Shown: positions 1-7,621 of the stretch, in pieces
Numbering within the stretch: position 1 is the first letter of the stretch
How the letters are laid out: every line of letters begins with the position of its first letter
NCBI GenBank assembly: GCA_964482585.1
Contig: CAYZYO010000039.1
Coordinates: forward strand, 1 to 19,218
DNA from: CAYZYO01 sp964482585
Lineage (GTDB): Bacteria > Bacillota > Syntrophomonadia > Syntrophomonadales > Syntrophomonadaceae
Reading direction: 5' to 3'
DNA: 19,218 nt
Made by a program: the position numbers and the translations under genes
The notes under the pieces: model-generated
Database searches by the model: none
What the model was told of the DNA's origin: nothing
The model's input: the letters and a program-made list of their open reading frames with translations, nothing else

Positions 1-208
1 TTTAGATATAATTAACCACTGATTAACACAACTAGTCGGACAGTTGGAAAATTACAGGACACAACCACCGATGTAAATCAAGGAATTAACCACAGATAAA
101 CGCAACTTTAGTTGGCAAGAAACGGAGCTCATATAAACACCGGAAAAATCCGGGGAAATCTGCGAGACATCTGTGGGTATCTGTAGTTAATTAATTGAAA
201 TTCAACGC
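1..208. repeat. Intergenic stretch with three degenerate copies of an AATTAACCACAGAT-type repeat
   Basis: No gene is visible here. Two direct copies lie at 10-32 (AATTAACCACTGATTAACAC followed by AAC) and 84-106 (AATTAACCACAGATAAACGC followed by AAC). An inverted, more degenerate copy lies at 166-196, where the minus strand reads AATTAACTACAGATACCCAC and onward. A fourth copy is at 14772-14799. A small hairpin CCGGA-AAAA-TCCGG lies at 140-153; it is downstream of thrS but has no good U-tract, so I do not call it a terminator. The role is unknown. Confidence 0.55.
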
Positions 209-2116
209 TTATATCTTTTTTTGAACAATTTCCTGCTGGATCATCTCCTTGAATTCTGTCAAAGGCCTGGGACCAAGATCACCTTTTTGACGTTGGCGAA
301 CTGCCACAGTGTTATCCTGAGCTTCTCTATCTCCGACTATCAAAAGATAAGGTATTTTTTGCAGCTGACCCTCACGGATTTTATACCCTATCTTCTCACT
401 ACGCATATCAGCATCGGCTCTTATTCCTTCTTGTTTAAGTTCCTGCAGCAACCTTTCGGCATAACCATGATGTTTTTCCGTAATCGGCAGAATCCGGGCT
501 TGAACCGGTGCTAACCAGGTGGGAAATGCCCCGGCAAAATGCTCTGTTAATATGCCGATAAACCTTTCCATGCTGCCATATATTACCCGGTGCAGCATTA
601 CCGGCCGGTGTTTTTCTCCATCTTCACCTATATAGGTTAAATCGAATTTTTCCGGCATTTGAAAATCTAGTTGTATTGTTCCACACTGCCAGGTCCTATC
701 CAGTGAATCCCGGAGATGAAAATCTATCTTGGGTCCATAAAATGCTCCGTCACCTTCATTAATCCGGTAATCCAGTGCTTTTTCTTCTAAGGCCTGTTTT
801 AAAGCATTAGTGGCAATATCCCAATCTTCATCTGAACCCATAGCTTTCTCCGGTTTGGTTGAGAGTTCAATGAAGAAATCAAACCCGAATTTCTGGTACA
901 ATGTAACAGCTAGATCTATAACCCCTTTTATTTCATCGATTATCTGTTCCGGCAGCATATAAATATGGGCATCATCCTGGGTAAACGCCCTTACCCGCAT
1001 AAGCCCATGCAGGGCGCCAGATAATTCATGCCGGTGAACCAGACCCATTTCCCCAACTCTTATGGGTAAATCCCGGTAACTGTGCAGATTCTGTTTATAT
1101 AACAGCATGCCCCCGGGACAATTCATCGGCTTTACTGCATAATCTCCTTCATCTATTTTGGTAAAATACATGTTTTCTTTATAATGTTCCCAATGTCCAG
1201 AACGTTCCCAAAGCTCACGACTTAGAATTATTGGAGTACGAACCTCCTGGTATCCTGCCTCTTCATGTAATTCCCGCCAGTAGTTCTCCAGCTCATTCCT
1301 TATTACCATTCCCTTGGGCATAAAAAAGGGGAACCCGGGGCCTTCCTCCAGTAAAACAAAGAGTCCCAGTTCCTTACCCAGCCTACGATGATCCCGCTTT
1401 TTGGCTTCTTCCAGTTTATGCAGGTAATCGTCAAGCATTGATTTTTTAGGAAAAGAAGTGGCATATATTCTCTGCAGCATAGGTTTAGTTTCGTCACCTC
1501 TCCAGTATGCTCCAGCCAGGCTCATAACTTTGAGGATTTTTAGTCTTCCGGTTGAAGGCACATGGGGACCAGCACACAGATCAATAAACTCTCCCTGCTG
1601 GTAAATGCTGATAACCGCATCCTCGGGCAGGTCTTCTATCAATTCCACCTTGTATTTTTCCTCATCCTGGGGAAACATTTTTATAGCTTCATCCCGTTCA
1701 AGTTCTTTCCTTACAATAGGATAGTCGGCCTTGATTATCTTATTTATCTCGTTTTCTATTAACTCAAAATCTTCAGGAGTAAAGGTGTGTTTACTATCAA
1801 AATCATAATAAAAGCCTTTTTCAATTGGCGGTCCTATAGCCAGGCTGGTTTCGGGCCATAGCCTTTTTACAGCCTGGGCCATAACATGGGCAGAAGAATG
1901 CCGGTATACTTCCTGCGCCCTTTTATCACTAAAATCAAGTATTTCCAGAGTCCCATTCTCTTTGATTTTTACGTTTAAATCGGTTAGCTTTTCATTAAAA
2001 ACAGCTACAACCGCATTGCGAGCTATCCTGGGGCTAATATCTTCAATGATCTGCAGAAGACTCATTCCTTTAGGATATTCTCGTTGACTTCCATCTTTTA
2101 ATTTAATGGTTACCAT
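209..2116 (-). CDS. thrS: Threonine--tRNA ligase
   Basis: Cytosolic class II aminoacyl-tRNA synthetase that charges tRNA-Thr, full length at 635 residues. The domains run in the standard order: TGS (about 1-62), editing domain with HxxxH (H73, H77) and the C181/H185 pair, catalytic core, and C-terminal anticodon-binding domain (about 535-635). The zinc ligands expected from the E. coli enzyme (C334, H385, H511) are matched by C333 in MNCPGG, H384 in DDAHIY and H509 in MLHR. Motif 2 is visible as RHELSGALHGLMRVRAF. The ATG is 8 nt after a G-run Shine-Dalgarno (2125-2129), CGGGGG on the minus strand. The roughly 150-nt leader contains no T-box motif, so the usual Thr-tRNA antitermination control is not evident. 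Function is very secure. Confidence 0.98.
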   Translation of the reverse strand: MVTIKLKDGSQREYPKGMSLLQIIEDISPRIARNAVVAVFNEKLTDLNVKIKENGTLEILDFSDKRAQEVYRHSSAHVMAQAVKRLWPETSLAIGPPIEKGFYYDFDSKHTFTPEDFELIENEINKIIKADYPIVRKELERDEAIKMFPQDEEKYKVELIEDLPEDAVISIYQQGEFIDLCAGPHVPSTGRLKILKVMSLAGAYWRGDETKPMLQRIYATSFPKKSMLDDYLHKLEEAKKRDHRRLGKELGLFVLLEEGPGFPFFMPKGMVIRNELENYWRELHEEAGYQEVRTPIILSRELWERSGHWEHYKENMYFTKIDEGDYAVKPMNCPGGMLLYKQNLHSYRDLPIRVGEMGLVHRHELSGALHGLMRVRAFTQDDAHIYMLPEQIIDEIKGVIDLAVTLYQKFGFDFFIELSTKPEKAMGSDEDWDIATNALKQALEEKALDYRINEGDGAFYGPKIDFHLRDSLDRTWQCGTIQLDFQMPEKFDLTYIGEDGEKHRPVMLHRVIYGSMERFIGILTEHFAGAFPTWLAPVQARILPITEKHHGYAERLLQELKQEGIRADADMRSEKIGYKIREGQLQKIPYLLIVGDREAQDNTVAVRQRQKGDLGPRPLTEFKEMIQQEIVQKKI

Positions 2117-2193
2117 AATCTTAACCCCCGTTATTTGATTTATATGTTATGTTTGATTCTACTGTTAAAAGTAGTATTTACACATCATATTAT

Positions 2194-2223
2194 AGTTGGT
2201 CAGTTGGTCAGTTGGCCAGTTGG
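2194..2223. repeat. Tandem AGTTGGTC repeat, just under four units
   Basis: Units are AGTTGGTC (2194-2201), AGTTGGTC (2202-2209), AGTTGGCC (2210-2217) and a partial AGTTGG (2218-2223). It lies between thrS and the DUF445 gene. Its complement reappears at 5724-5745 (ACTGACCAACTGGCTGACTA) and a fragment (CAGTTGG) at 40-47, so it belongs to a dispersed intergenic family. Confidence 0.75.
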
Positions 2224-2266
2224 AAGAAGAGAGTAGCATTATATCTTTGCTATAGATTTAATTTTA

Positions 2267-2866
2267 TTATAAGGGAAATAGAATCAGGATACCAACCTGT
2301 ATAAGTCCAATTATTAGACCCAGAACTCCTCCCATAATCTCTATAAATCTCAGTTCGGTAAAAGATACCTTTCTTACTATGCTCTCTAGATTATTCAAGT
2401 CAAATTCATTAATCTTGGCCTCAACCAGCTTATTAATCTGGATTTCTCTTCTGATGTAATCACGGTCTGATTCTAGAGCATTATTAATAAAACCAGGTAC
2501 TTCCTGGTTCAGAATTTTATGGATACTATCCATAATAATTTTCTTTACCTTTGATGGGATTATACCAGGTATTATAGTATTTAACCTATCATTAATTATT
2601 ACGACAAGCCTGTCAACAATTTTCCTGTGCATTTGGGGGGTATTTATTTTATTGATTACATCATCTATTGATAATAACTCTCCTTCTACCATTTCTCCAA
2701 TCATTACAGCAATGTCTGCCTGTCTCTTGGGCAGCAGCCCTTGAATCCGCCATATAACCAGATTAACCGGCTCATGAGGCCAGAATAACAGTTTTATTGC
2801 TACTACATTAGTTAAATAACCAATAAAGGCACTAATAACGGGAATCAGGCATAGTTTTAAATACAT
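2267..2866 (-). CDS. Short DUF445-family membrane protein
   Basis: A 199-residue protein with an N-terminal membrane segment containing the family signature GYLTNVVAIKLLF (about 16-28), followed by LLPKRQADIA (about 44-53). A long polar, probably helical centre follows, then a second hydrophobic segment at the C-terminus that starts with the Gly-rich EIMGGVLGLIIGLIQ. This arrangement matches DUF445 (B. subtilis YheB-like) proteins, which are usually about twice as long. Here the central repeat is reduced, but both ends are complete, so it looks like a short family form and not a fragment. The ATG follows AGGGATGATTTA. It is on the same strand as thrS and ytxC and could be co-transcribed with thrS. 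The molecular function of the family is not established. Confidence 0.8.
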   Translation of the reverse strand: MYLKLCLIPVISAFIGYLTNVVAIKLLFWPHEPVNLVIWRIQGLLPKRQADIAVMIGEMVEGELLSIDDVINKINTPQMHRKIVDRLVVIINDRLNTIIPGIIPSKVKKIIMDSIHKILNQEVPGFINNALESDRDYIRREIQINKLVEAKINEFDLNNLESIVRKVSFTELRFIEIMGGVLGLIIGLIQVGILILFPL

Positions 2867-2984
2867 TAAATCATCCCTATGGAATATTACCTAAAAAATA
2901 TACCAGATTTTAATATCTATCGCAATAAAACCGGCTTTTAAGTTGCTATAATTAAGTTTTAGTATTTTATTAGGGAAAAATAAG

Positions 2985-3040
2985 GTAAAAGAAAAGAAAA
3001 AAGAACAGCTTAGCCAGGACAGTCTCTATACCACGCTGGC
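2985..3040 (-). terminator. Possible weak terminator after ytxC
   Basis: On the minus strand, about 30 nt past the ytxC stop, GCCAG (3036-3040) can pair with CTGGC (3013-3017) across a long loop. A pyrimidine-rich tract TTCTTTTTTCTTTTCTTTT follows. The stem is short and the loop large, so this is tentative. Confidence 0.3.
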
Positions 3041-3069
3041 CATATAATAATTATCTGCATAATACTTTT

Positions 3070-4002
3070 CTACTTGTTTCTATACGGTTTACTACTATGC
3101 AATAAACGGTTACACCGCTCACAACCAGTACAAATTTTTATTCGATCCTGGAACACATTTTTAATCATTTCCACCGGCTCTCTTTTTATAAAATTCTCAA
3201 TATTATGAAGAATTAATCTTTTGGGAGCTATGGTTATTAATATACTTATCAGAACGTCATCAAGATTGATCTCTTCCATTATTATATCTTCTAAGTAATA
3301 GTTTAAATACTTTTCTTCGATCTTTTTGCCGTTTTCATCCCACATATAAAATCTCCCGTTATTTTTCATCATAAGATTAACTTCCATCAATTTTGGCGCC
3401 TGAGTATTAACAAAATAACGGAGTAGTTTAACAAATTCGTTATATTCTTTTTCATTTTTAAGTTCCTCAATTGCCAAGTCAACCGTGAATTTTATCTCTT
3501 TTAAATAATCAGGCATGCAGAAATTAATAAAACCCTCTACTATCAAGATTTCATCATTATTCATATAGTCAAAAATTTTATGGGAGATACGGTTTTTTCT
3601 TCCAAAATTCATTAATAGGTTAAGGCTGTCATTATCATTGTATTTTCTTAAAATAGTGCTTGATTTGTCATATACTATCTCTTTGTCCTCTTTTAACACT
3701 CCTTTACATCTACGGTTAATTTCCTTTCTCAACAATTTTAATTCCCAATCATTAATTATGTGTTCAGCCAGGACTTCAGATATCTGATGTTTAAAAATAT
3801 AGATAATATCCTCATCCCGGAAAACACTCTCATTAGATTTGCCTTTTAGGCTGATAGTAATGTCTATCATATCATGGTTATTCCGGTTAGTACTAATATG
3901 AAAGGAATAACCCTTTTGTTTAATCCACTCAAGCCTTTTATTAAAATCCTTTAAAAAATCGCAATTGTTTGTGGCCGTTGCTATCTTAAATTCATAAATC
4001 AT
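3070..4002 (-). CDS. ytxC: Putative sporulation protein YtxC
   Basis: A 310-residue protein with no signal peptide or membrane segment. It resembles the YtxC family of spore-forming Bacillota, which is often found just upstream of thrS, as here with one gene between. The recognisable part is the C-terminal third: a hydrophobic SILITIAPKRLILHNI stretch, then a cysteine cluster CTGCERC (C291, C294, C297) that could bind metal. The rest is charged and helical. The ATG is preceded by AGGAGG with 6-nt spacing, so the start is firm. The family is linked to sporulation by name and distribution, but its biochemical role is unknown. The assignment rests on remembered family features and not on a search. 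Confidence 0.75.
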   Translation of the reverse strand: MIYEFKIATATNNCDFLKDFNKRLEWIKQKGYSFHISTNRNNHDMIDITISLKGKSNESVFRDEDIIYIFKHQISEVLAEHIINDWELKLLRKEINRRCKGVLKEDKEIVYDKSSTILRKYNDNDSLNLLMNFGRKNRISHKIFDYMNNDEILIVEGFINFCMPDYLKEIKFTVDLAIEELKNEKEYNEFVKLLRYFVNTQAPKLMEVNLMMKNNGRFYMWDENGKKIEEKYLNYYLEDIIMEEINLDDVLISILITIAPKRLILHNIENFIKREPVEMIKNVFQDRIKICTGCERCNRLLHSSKPYRNK

Positions 4003-4154
4003 TTTCGGCCTCCTGATAATAAGATACTTTATTATATGTTAAGCCGTTTTTCATTATTCAAATAACGTTAATAGATAATAATACTTCTATTGCTTTATAC
4101 TATTAATTAAGATAAAAGGTTCTATGTTTTTTTATATTGTGAAAATAAATATAA

Positions 4155-4193
4155 CAAAACAAAAGGCCTAACCCGGTAATCTCCGGGTTAGGC
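4155..4193 (-). terminator. Intrinsic terminator of the YkuS-family gene
   Basis: An 11-bp near-perfect stem pairs GCCTAACCCGG (4166-4176) with CCGGGTTAGGC (4183-4193) around a 6-nt loop. On the minus strand it is followed by CTTTTGTTTTG. It sits about 30 nt past the stop codon and separates this gene from ytxC. Confidence 0.9.
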
Positions 4194-4221
4194 AGGTTAA
4201 GCTATATTGCTTGGGCCATTC

Positions 4222-4458
4222 TTATTGATTTGTAATTTCATCCCATATTTCTTGAGGTTCCCTTCCTGCAGCATTAATAACCGGTGCATTAATTTTTATA
4301 TTTTGCATGTCCATTAAATTTTCATCACTTCCGGAAATTACTACCGCATCAACTCGATTATCCCCTGCTGCTTCTATGTTAATTACCTGACAACCCCTGG
4401 CATTTAAAAAATCTTTTACCGGAGCAAGATTATCCTCGACTGCTACAATTTTGTTCAT
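4222..4458 (-). CDS. YkuS / UPF0180 family small protein
   Basis: A 78-residue soluble protein resembling B. subtilis YkuS (UPF0180, about 80 residues). It starts with MNKIVAVEDNLAPVKDFL, has a Gly-Cys turn (ARGCQV), a central hydrophobic strand DAVVISGSD and a C-terminal PVINAAGREPQEIWDEI. This is a compact alternating alpha/beta pattern. The start is the ATG at 4458: GGAGGTG lies just upstream with good spacing, and an upstream in-frame TTG would place that ribosome site inside the coding region. The gene is monocistronic, with its own terminator, and is divergent from the VanX-like gene. No function is known for the family. Confidence 0.8.
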   Translation of the reverse strand: MNKIVAVEDNLAPVKDFLNARGCQVINIEAAGDNRVDAVVISGSDENLMDMQNIKINAPVINAAGREPQEIWDEITNQ

Positions 4459-4617
4459 ACTATTCACCTCCAAGAAAAATTACACCATTATTATGCTGCA
4501 GTTCATAATTCTTTATACGAGACAACAAGACAAAGAAACAGTTTCCTGAAAAGATGAATTTTTTTATCTTATATTAATAAAATAATAAGGATTATACTTT
4601 AGCTGGAGGAATAATAC

Positions 4618-5343
4618 TTGTCTAAGTTTTCTATCAATAAGCAGTTTGTAAGGAATATAACTATTATTTTGGCGGCATTATGCTGCTTAATTCTTATTTC
4701 TTTAGCGATCAATAATAATATTAAGACTGATGATAAAGAAGTGTTACTCCCAACCCCATATACATCCTGGGAGACCTTTAATGAAGATATGATAATCCTG
4801 GATATATTTATACCTCAATTAGAAATAGATCTTATCTATGCCGGCGATGATAATGTTTATGGTGAAAAGATATATGACCTTAACTTAGCACTTCTCAGGA
4901 GAGGGACCGCCAGGAAACTGCAAAAGGCTCAAGAAGAGTTCGCCTTGGAAGGCTACACTTTAAAAATATGGGATGCCTACCGGCCACCGGAAGCTCAATA
5001 TAAACTATGGGAAATAATGCCAGACGCTAGATATGTTGTAAATCCCTATAAGGGGTATTCTTTTCATTCGCGAGGAATTGCGGTAGATGTTACTCTGGTT
5101 GATAAAAATGGTAAAGAACTGCCGATGCCCTCAAGTTTTGATGATTTTACTGCCTATGCTGACCGGGATTACAGTGATGTTGGGGAAACTGAGGCAGCTA
5201 ATGCCCGGCTGCTGGAAAAAGTAATGTGTAAACACGGTTTTAGAAGTATCTATTATGAATGGTGGCATTTTGTGGATCCGGATGGTGAAAATTACCCGGC
5301 AGTAACCAGAGCTGAACTGCCGCTTTTGGTACGGATATATTAA
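4618..5343 (+). CDS. Membrane-anchored D-Ala-D-Ala dipeptidase, VanX/DdpX-like (peptidase M15D)
   Basis: Predicted zinc dipeptidase that hydrolyses D-alanyl-D-alanine. The VanX residues can be followed: R122 in WDAYRPP (VanX R71), the zinc ligands H150 and D157 in SFHSRGIAVDVTL, and the general base E214 with ligand H217 in YEWWHF. All are present with family spacing. An N-terminal hydrophobic helix (about 14-31) suggests the domain is exported and anchored or secreted, unlike cytosolic VanX of resistance operons. It starts at TTG (4618), 7-8 nt after GGAGG. No vanH, vanA-type ligase or vanRS is nearby, so a role in cell-wall turnover or D-Ala salvage is more likely than glycopeptide resistance. 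That role is inferred. Confidence 0.88.
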   Translation: MSKFSINKQFVRNITIILAALCCLILISLAINNNIKTDDKEVLLPTPYTSWETFNEDMIILDIFIPQLEIDLIYAGDDNVYGEKIYDLNLALLRRGTARKLQKAQEEFALEGYTLKIWDAYRPPEAQYKLWEIMPDARYVVNPYKGYSFHSRGIAVDVTLVDKNGKELPMPSSFDDFTAYADRDYSDVGETEAANARLLEKVMCKHGFRSIYYEWWHFVDPDGENYPAVTRAELPLLVRIY

Positions 5344-5520
5344 TTTTTTTTACCCATATATTTAAATTATTGGGTAGATTTGACCCCTTGAAAATTTTCT
5401 TCAGAAAATAAGAAAAGCCGTATTAGAAGGCTCTGCCGGCTATAATATAAGAAGAATTTTTATGTTTCCACTTATTCACCTGCTTTAGGTATTCTTAACT
5501 GTCTGTCCTAACAATTATTT

Positions 5521-5553
5521 CTTAAAACAAATAAAACCCCGATATATTCGGAG
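5521..5553 (-). terminator. Terminator-like hairpin after tRNA-Val
   Basis: On the minus strand, CTCCGA (5548-5553) pairs with TCGGGG (5537-5542) with one G-T pair and a 5-nt loop, followed by TTTTATTTGTTTT. It lies 17 nt past the tRNA 3' end. Confidence 0.7.
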
Positions 5554-5569
5554 TTTAAAGGCTGTATTA

Positions 5570-5644
5570 TGGTGGGCCGTATAAGATTCGAACTTATGGC
5601 TTCTTCCGCGTCAAGGAAGCACTCTCCCTCTGAGTTAACGGCCC
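5570..5644 (-). tRNA. tRNA-Val (anticodon GAC), CCA encoded
   Basis: A complete cloverleaf folds by eye on the minus strand. The acceptor is GGGCCGT paired with ACGGCCC and the D-stem is ACTC/GAGT. The anticodon stem CTTCC/GGAAG carries the loop TTGACGC with anticodon GAC. The variable region is 5 nt, the T-stem ATAAG/CTTAT carries TTCGAAT, the discriminator is A, and CCA is encoded. It reads GUC directly and GUU by wobble. It stands alone and not in a tRNA cluster. Confidence 0.97.
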
Positions 5645-5701
5645 ACATTTTTATTAATAGATTATTGATTCAGCTGGGAAAAACCCTAAATCTTATATCA
5701 C

Positions 5702-5745
5702 AGAGGAGACTTCAGTCTCCTCTACTGACCAACTGGCTGACTACT
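5702..5745. repeat. Palindromic element GGAGACTTCAGTCTCC plus AGTTGGTC-type tail
   Basis: A perfect inverted repeat pairs AGAGGAGACT (5702-5711) with AGTCTCCTCT (5714-5723). It is followed by ACTGACCAACTGGCTGACTA, the complement of the tandem repeat at 2194-2223. Related copies occur at 10106-10120 and 19074-19096. There is no U-tract directly after it on either strand, so a mobile or structural repeat is likelier than a terminator. The 264-nt gap 5645-5908 contains nothing else clear apart from the promoter candidate at 5852-5879. Confidence 0.6.
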
Positions 5746-5851
5746 TTTCACAGTAGATCATTATTTAATATTATAAATTAGTAGAAATATTAAGTAAAGT
5801 ATCGAACGTAAACTTAATCTTTTTTCACAAGCAGACTTAAGCTGCAGAATA

Positions 5852-5879
5852 TTATCAATAAAACCTAATATATTATAAC
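5852..5879 (+). promoter_or_regulatory. Candidate sigma-A-type promoter for the deacetylase pair
   Basis: TTATCA (5852-5857), 16-nt spacer, TATAAC (5874-5879). The predicted transcript would start near 5886, just before the GGAGG of the gene at 5909. An imperfect palindrome GCAGACTTAAGCTGC (5831-5845) lies immediately upstream. The call is by eye only, in AT-rich DNA. Confidence 0.35.
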
Positions 5880-5908
5880 AGCATAGAAAGAATTTTTGGA
5901 GGATAAAA

Positions 5909-6649
5909 ATGATTTTCCTTCTCAAAAAGAAAACTGTAAATCTATTCGTTACCGGAATTTTTTTTGTGGGATTGTCTATTGGAACCTATAGTTTTGCTTT
6001 ACATCCTAATATGAATAAATGGAAGAATGAACAAATTGTGGTAACCGAAGTAAAAACTGACCGCAAAGCGGTTGCACTCACTTTTGATGATGGCCCGGAT
6101 CCAACAAATACCCCGGTATTACTTGACATTCTTAAGAAACATAATGTACCGGCTACTTTTTTTGTTACTGGCATCCACAGTCAGGAATATCCCGCTCTGG
6201 TTCAAAGGATGGCCTTAGAAGATCATGAGATTGGTAATCACAGCTATAGTCACCCTGATTTTAACCATAAAAGCAATAAATTTATTCTTAATGAAATAAG
6301 AAAAACTAATAAAATAATATATAAACTAACTGGAAAACAACCGGTATTCTTTCGACCGCCGGGAGGTTACCTGTCATTTGATATGGTGGACCTGATAAGG
6401 AAAGAAGAAATGATTATTGCCTACTGGACTTATCAGCAGGATTCTAAAGACTGGGCAAATACTAGTGCTTCAAGGATCGCTGATCATGTTATCAAAAATA
6501 TTAAGCCCGGGCAGATAATAATACTTCATGATGGCTGTCCCAATGGTCTGCAAACAGCAAAGGCTGTAGATACTATTATTGCCAAGCTAAGTATCCAGGG
6601 TTATGAATTTTTAACCTTAAGCGATTTAATAAAATCAGCTGATAAGTAA
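5909..6649 (+). CDS. Exported polysaccharide deacetylase (NodB/CE4 fold)
   Basis: A 246-residue protein with an N-terminal signal or anchor helix (about 11-30) and one CE4 domain. All five CE4 motifs are visible: TFDDGP (58-63; catalytic base and metal Asp D60-D61), the metal histidines in HSYSHPD (H111, H115), RPPGG (149-153), KDW (180-182) and ILHD (205-208, H207). It should deacetylate N-acetylated sugars such as peptidoglycan GlcNAc or MurNAc outside the membrane. GGAGG precedes the ATG with good spacing. It is followed 57 nt later by a second deacetylase of a different subfamily, and both end at the terminator at 7446. The exact substrate (PdaA-like, PgdA-like or chitin-type) cannot be decided by eye. 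Confidence 0.9.
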   Translation: MIFLLKKKTVNLFVTGIFFVGLSIGTYSFALHPNMNKWKNEQIVVTEVKTDRKAVALTFDDGPDPTNTPVLLDILKKHNVPATFFVTGIHSQEYPALVQRMALEDHEIGNHSYSHPDFNHKSNKFILNEIRKTNKIIYKLTGKQPVFFRPPGGYLSFDMVDLIRKEEMIIAYWTYQQDSKDWANTSASRIADHVIKNIKPGQIIILHDGCPNGLQTAKAVDTIIAKLSIQGYEFLTLSDLIKSADK

Positions 6650-6706
6650 TAAATCACTTATATCTGCAATATTAATATAAAAACATATTGGGGGGAAGTC
6701 TTTATT

Positions 6707-7438
6707 ATGCCGAAAATTTTTGGCTTTCTAGGATTAAAAAGCAGTACCAAAGTCGTTTTAGTATGCATTATATCTATCATTCTTTTGGTGAGCAGTGTAG
6801 TTTATGTGCAGGCCAACCATAAGCTTAAACCAATATATGAGGTGCCAACAGATAAAAAAATAGTAGCCCTTACCTTTGATATCAGCTGGGGCAATAAAAC
6901 ACCTGTACCGGTTATAGAAATTTTAAAAGAAAATAACATCTGCTGTACTTTTTTCCTTTCAGGCCCCTGGGTCAAACAATATCCGCAAATTCCCTTACAG
7001 ATAAAGAAAGACGGTCATGAAATTGGCAGTCACGGATACCGCCATATTAATTTGAGCAATTTAAGTAAAAGTGAAATTAAAGAAGAAATATTGAAGGCTC
7101 ATAACAACATCAAAGAAGTAACCGGTGTTGAACCCAACCTGATACGAACCCCAAACGGTGATTACAATAATCAGGTGATTGAGGCGATACATGAGGTTAA
7201 TTATGAAGCTATTCAATGGGGAACTGATTCGCTGGATTGGATGAACCCAGGGGTTAATACTGTTATTGAGAGAGTAACTAAAAAGGTTCATCCCGGAGAT
7301 ATTATTTTAATGCATGCCAGTGATACCTGCAAACAGACAACAGAGGCTCTTCCAGAAATAATAAAAACTTTGAAGAACCAGGGATATAAGTTTGTAACCG
7401 TATCAGAACTCCTTAAAGAAGCTGAGAAAAATTATTAG
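6707..7438 (+). CDS. pdaB: PdaB-type sporulation polysaccharide deacetylase
   Basis: A 243-residue CE4-like protein with an N-terminal membrane helix (about 16-35). Motif 1 reads TFDISWG (57-62), not TFDDGP: D58 is kept but the metal-binding second Asp is Ile. As I remember the family, this TFDISWG form is characteristic of the PdaB/YbaN sporulation subfamily. The metal-site histidines HGYRH (H109, H113), RTPNGDY (147-153), DW (177-178) and LMH (201-203) remain. PdaB proteins are needed for normal spore maturation, and their catalytic activity is uncertain because of the altered motif. The ATG follows a six-G ribosome site (6690-6695), with a rather long 11-nt spacer. It probably shares a transcript with the upstream deacetylase. 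Confidence 0.82.
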   Translation: MPKIFGFLGLKSSTKVVLVCIISIILLVSSVVYVQANHKLKPIYEVPTDKKIVALTFDISWGNKTPVPVIEILKENNICCTFFLSGPWVKQYPQIPLQIKKDGHEIGSHGYRHINLSNLSKSEIKEEILKAHNNIKEVTGVEPNLIRTPNGDYNNQVIEAIHEVNYEAIQWGTDSLDWMNPGVNTVIERVTKKVHPGDIILMHASDTCKQTTEALPEIIKTLKNQGYKFVTVSELLKEAEKNY

Positions 7439-7445
7439 TTACAGG

Positions 7446-7488
7446 AACAAAGAGCCATTTGAGATCTTAAAATGGCTCTTTGTTTTTT
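7446..7488 (+). terminator. Strong intrinsic terminator after pdaB
   Basis: A 15-bp perfect stem pairs AACAAAGAGCCATTT (7446-7460) with AAATGGCTCTTTGTT (7470-7484) around a 9-nt loop. TTTT follows, so the run of Ts spans 7483-7488. Confidence 0.95.
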
Positions 7489-7518
7489 ATAACACTGGTA
7501 ATTCCCAGGCCGCTGCCT

Positions 7519-7557
7519 TCGACCTGTTTTCAGGTAAAACAGGTCGAGTTTTCTTTT
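7519..7557 (+). terminator. Second, separate terminator hairpin
   Basis: A 12-bp perfect stem pairs TCGACCTGTTTT (7519-7530) with AAAACAGGTCGA (7536-7547) around the loop CAGGT, then GTTTTCTTTT. It lies 31 nt beyond the first terminator with no gene between. It is either a backup for the deacetylase operon or the 3' end of an unseen short transcript. Confidence 0.88.
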
Positions 7558-7621
7558 ATACATATTAAACAGCAGAACTCCTAATAATATGATTAGCATT
7601 AGATTAATAAGGATGAATGGT

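Noticed and set aside
1..208. CRISPR array at the left edge
   Set aside because: The repeats are degenerate, in both orientations and irregularly spaced, and no cas gene is present.
2117..2266. T-box riboswitch ahead of thrS
   Set aside because: Expected in many Bacillota, but no AGGGTGG-type T-box core or terminator/antiterminator pair is visible on the minus strand in the leader.
4618..5343. Vancomycin resistance gene cluster
   Set aside because: Only the VanX-like dipeptidase is present. It is membrane anchored, and no vanH, D-Ala-D-Lac ligase, vanR or vanS lies beside it.
5569..5781. Open frame of 70 codons starting MVGRIRFELMASS
   Set aside because: It reads through the minus-strand tRNA-Val from its 3' end. 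This is a well-known false protein from antisense tRNA sequence, and there is no ribosome site.
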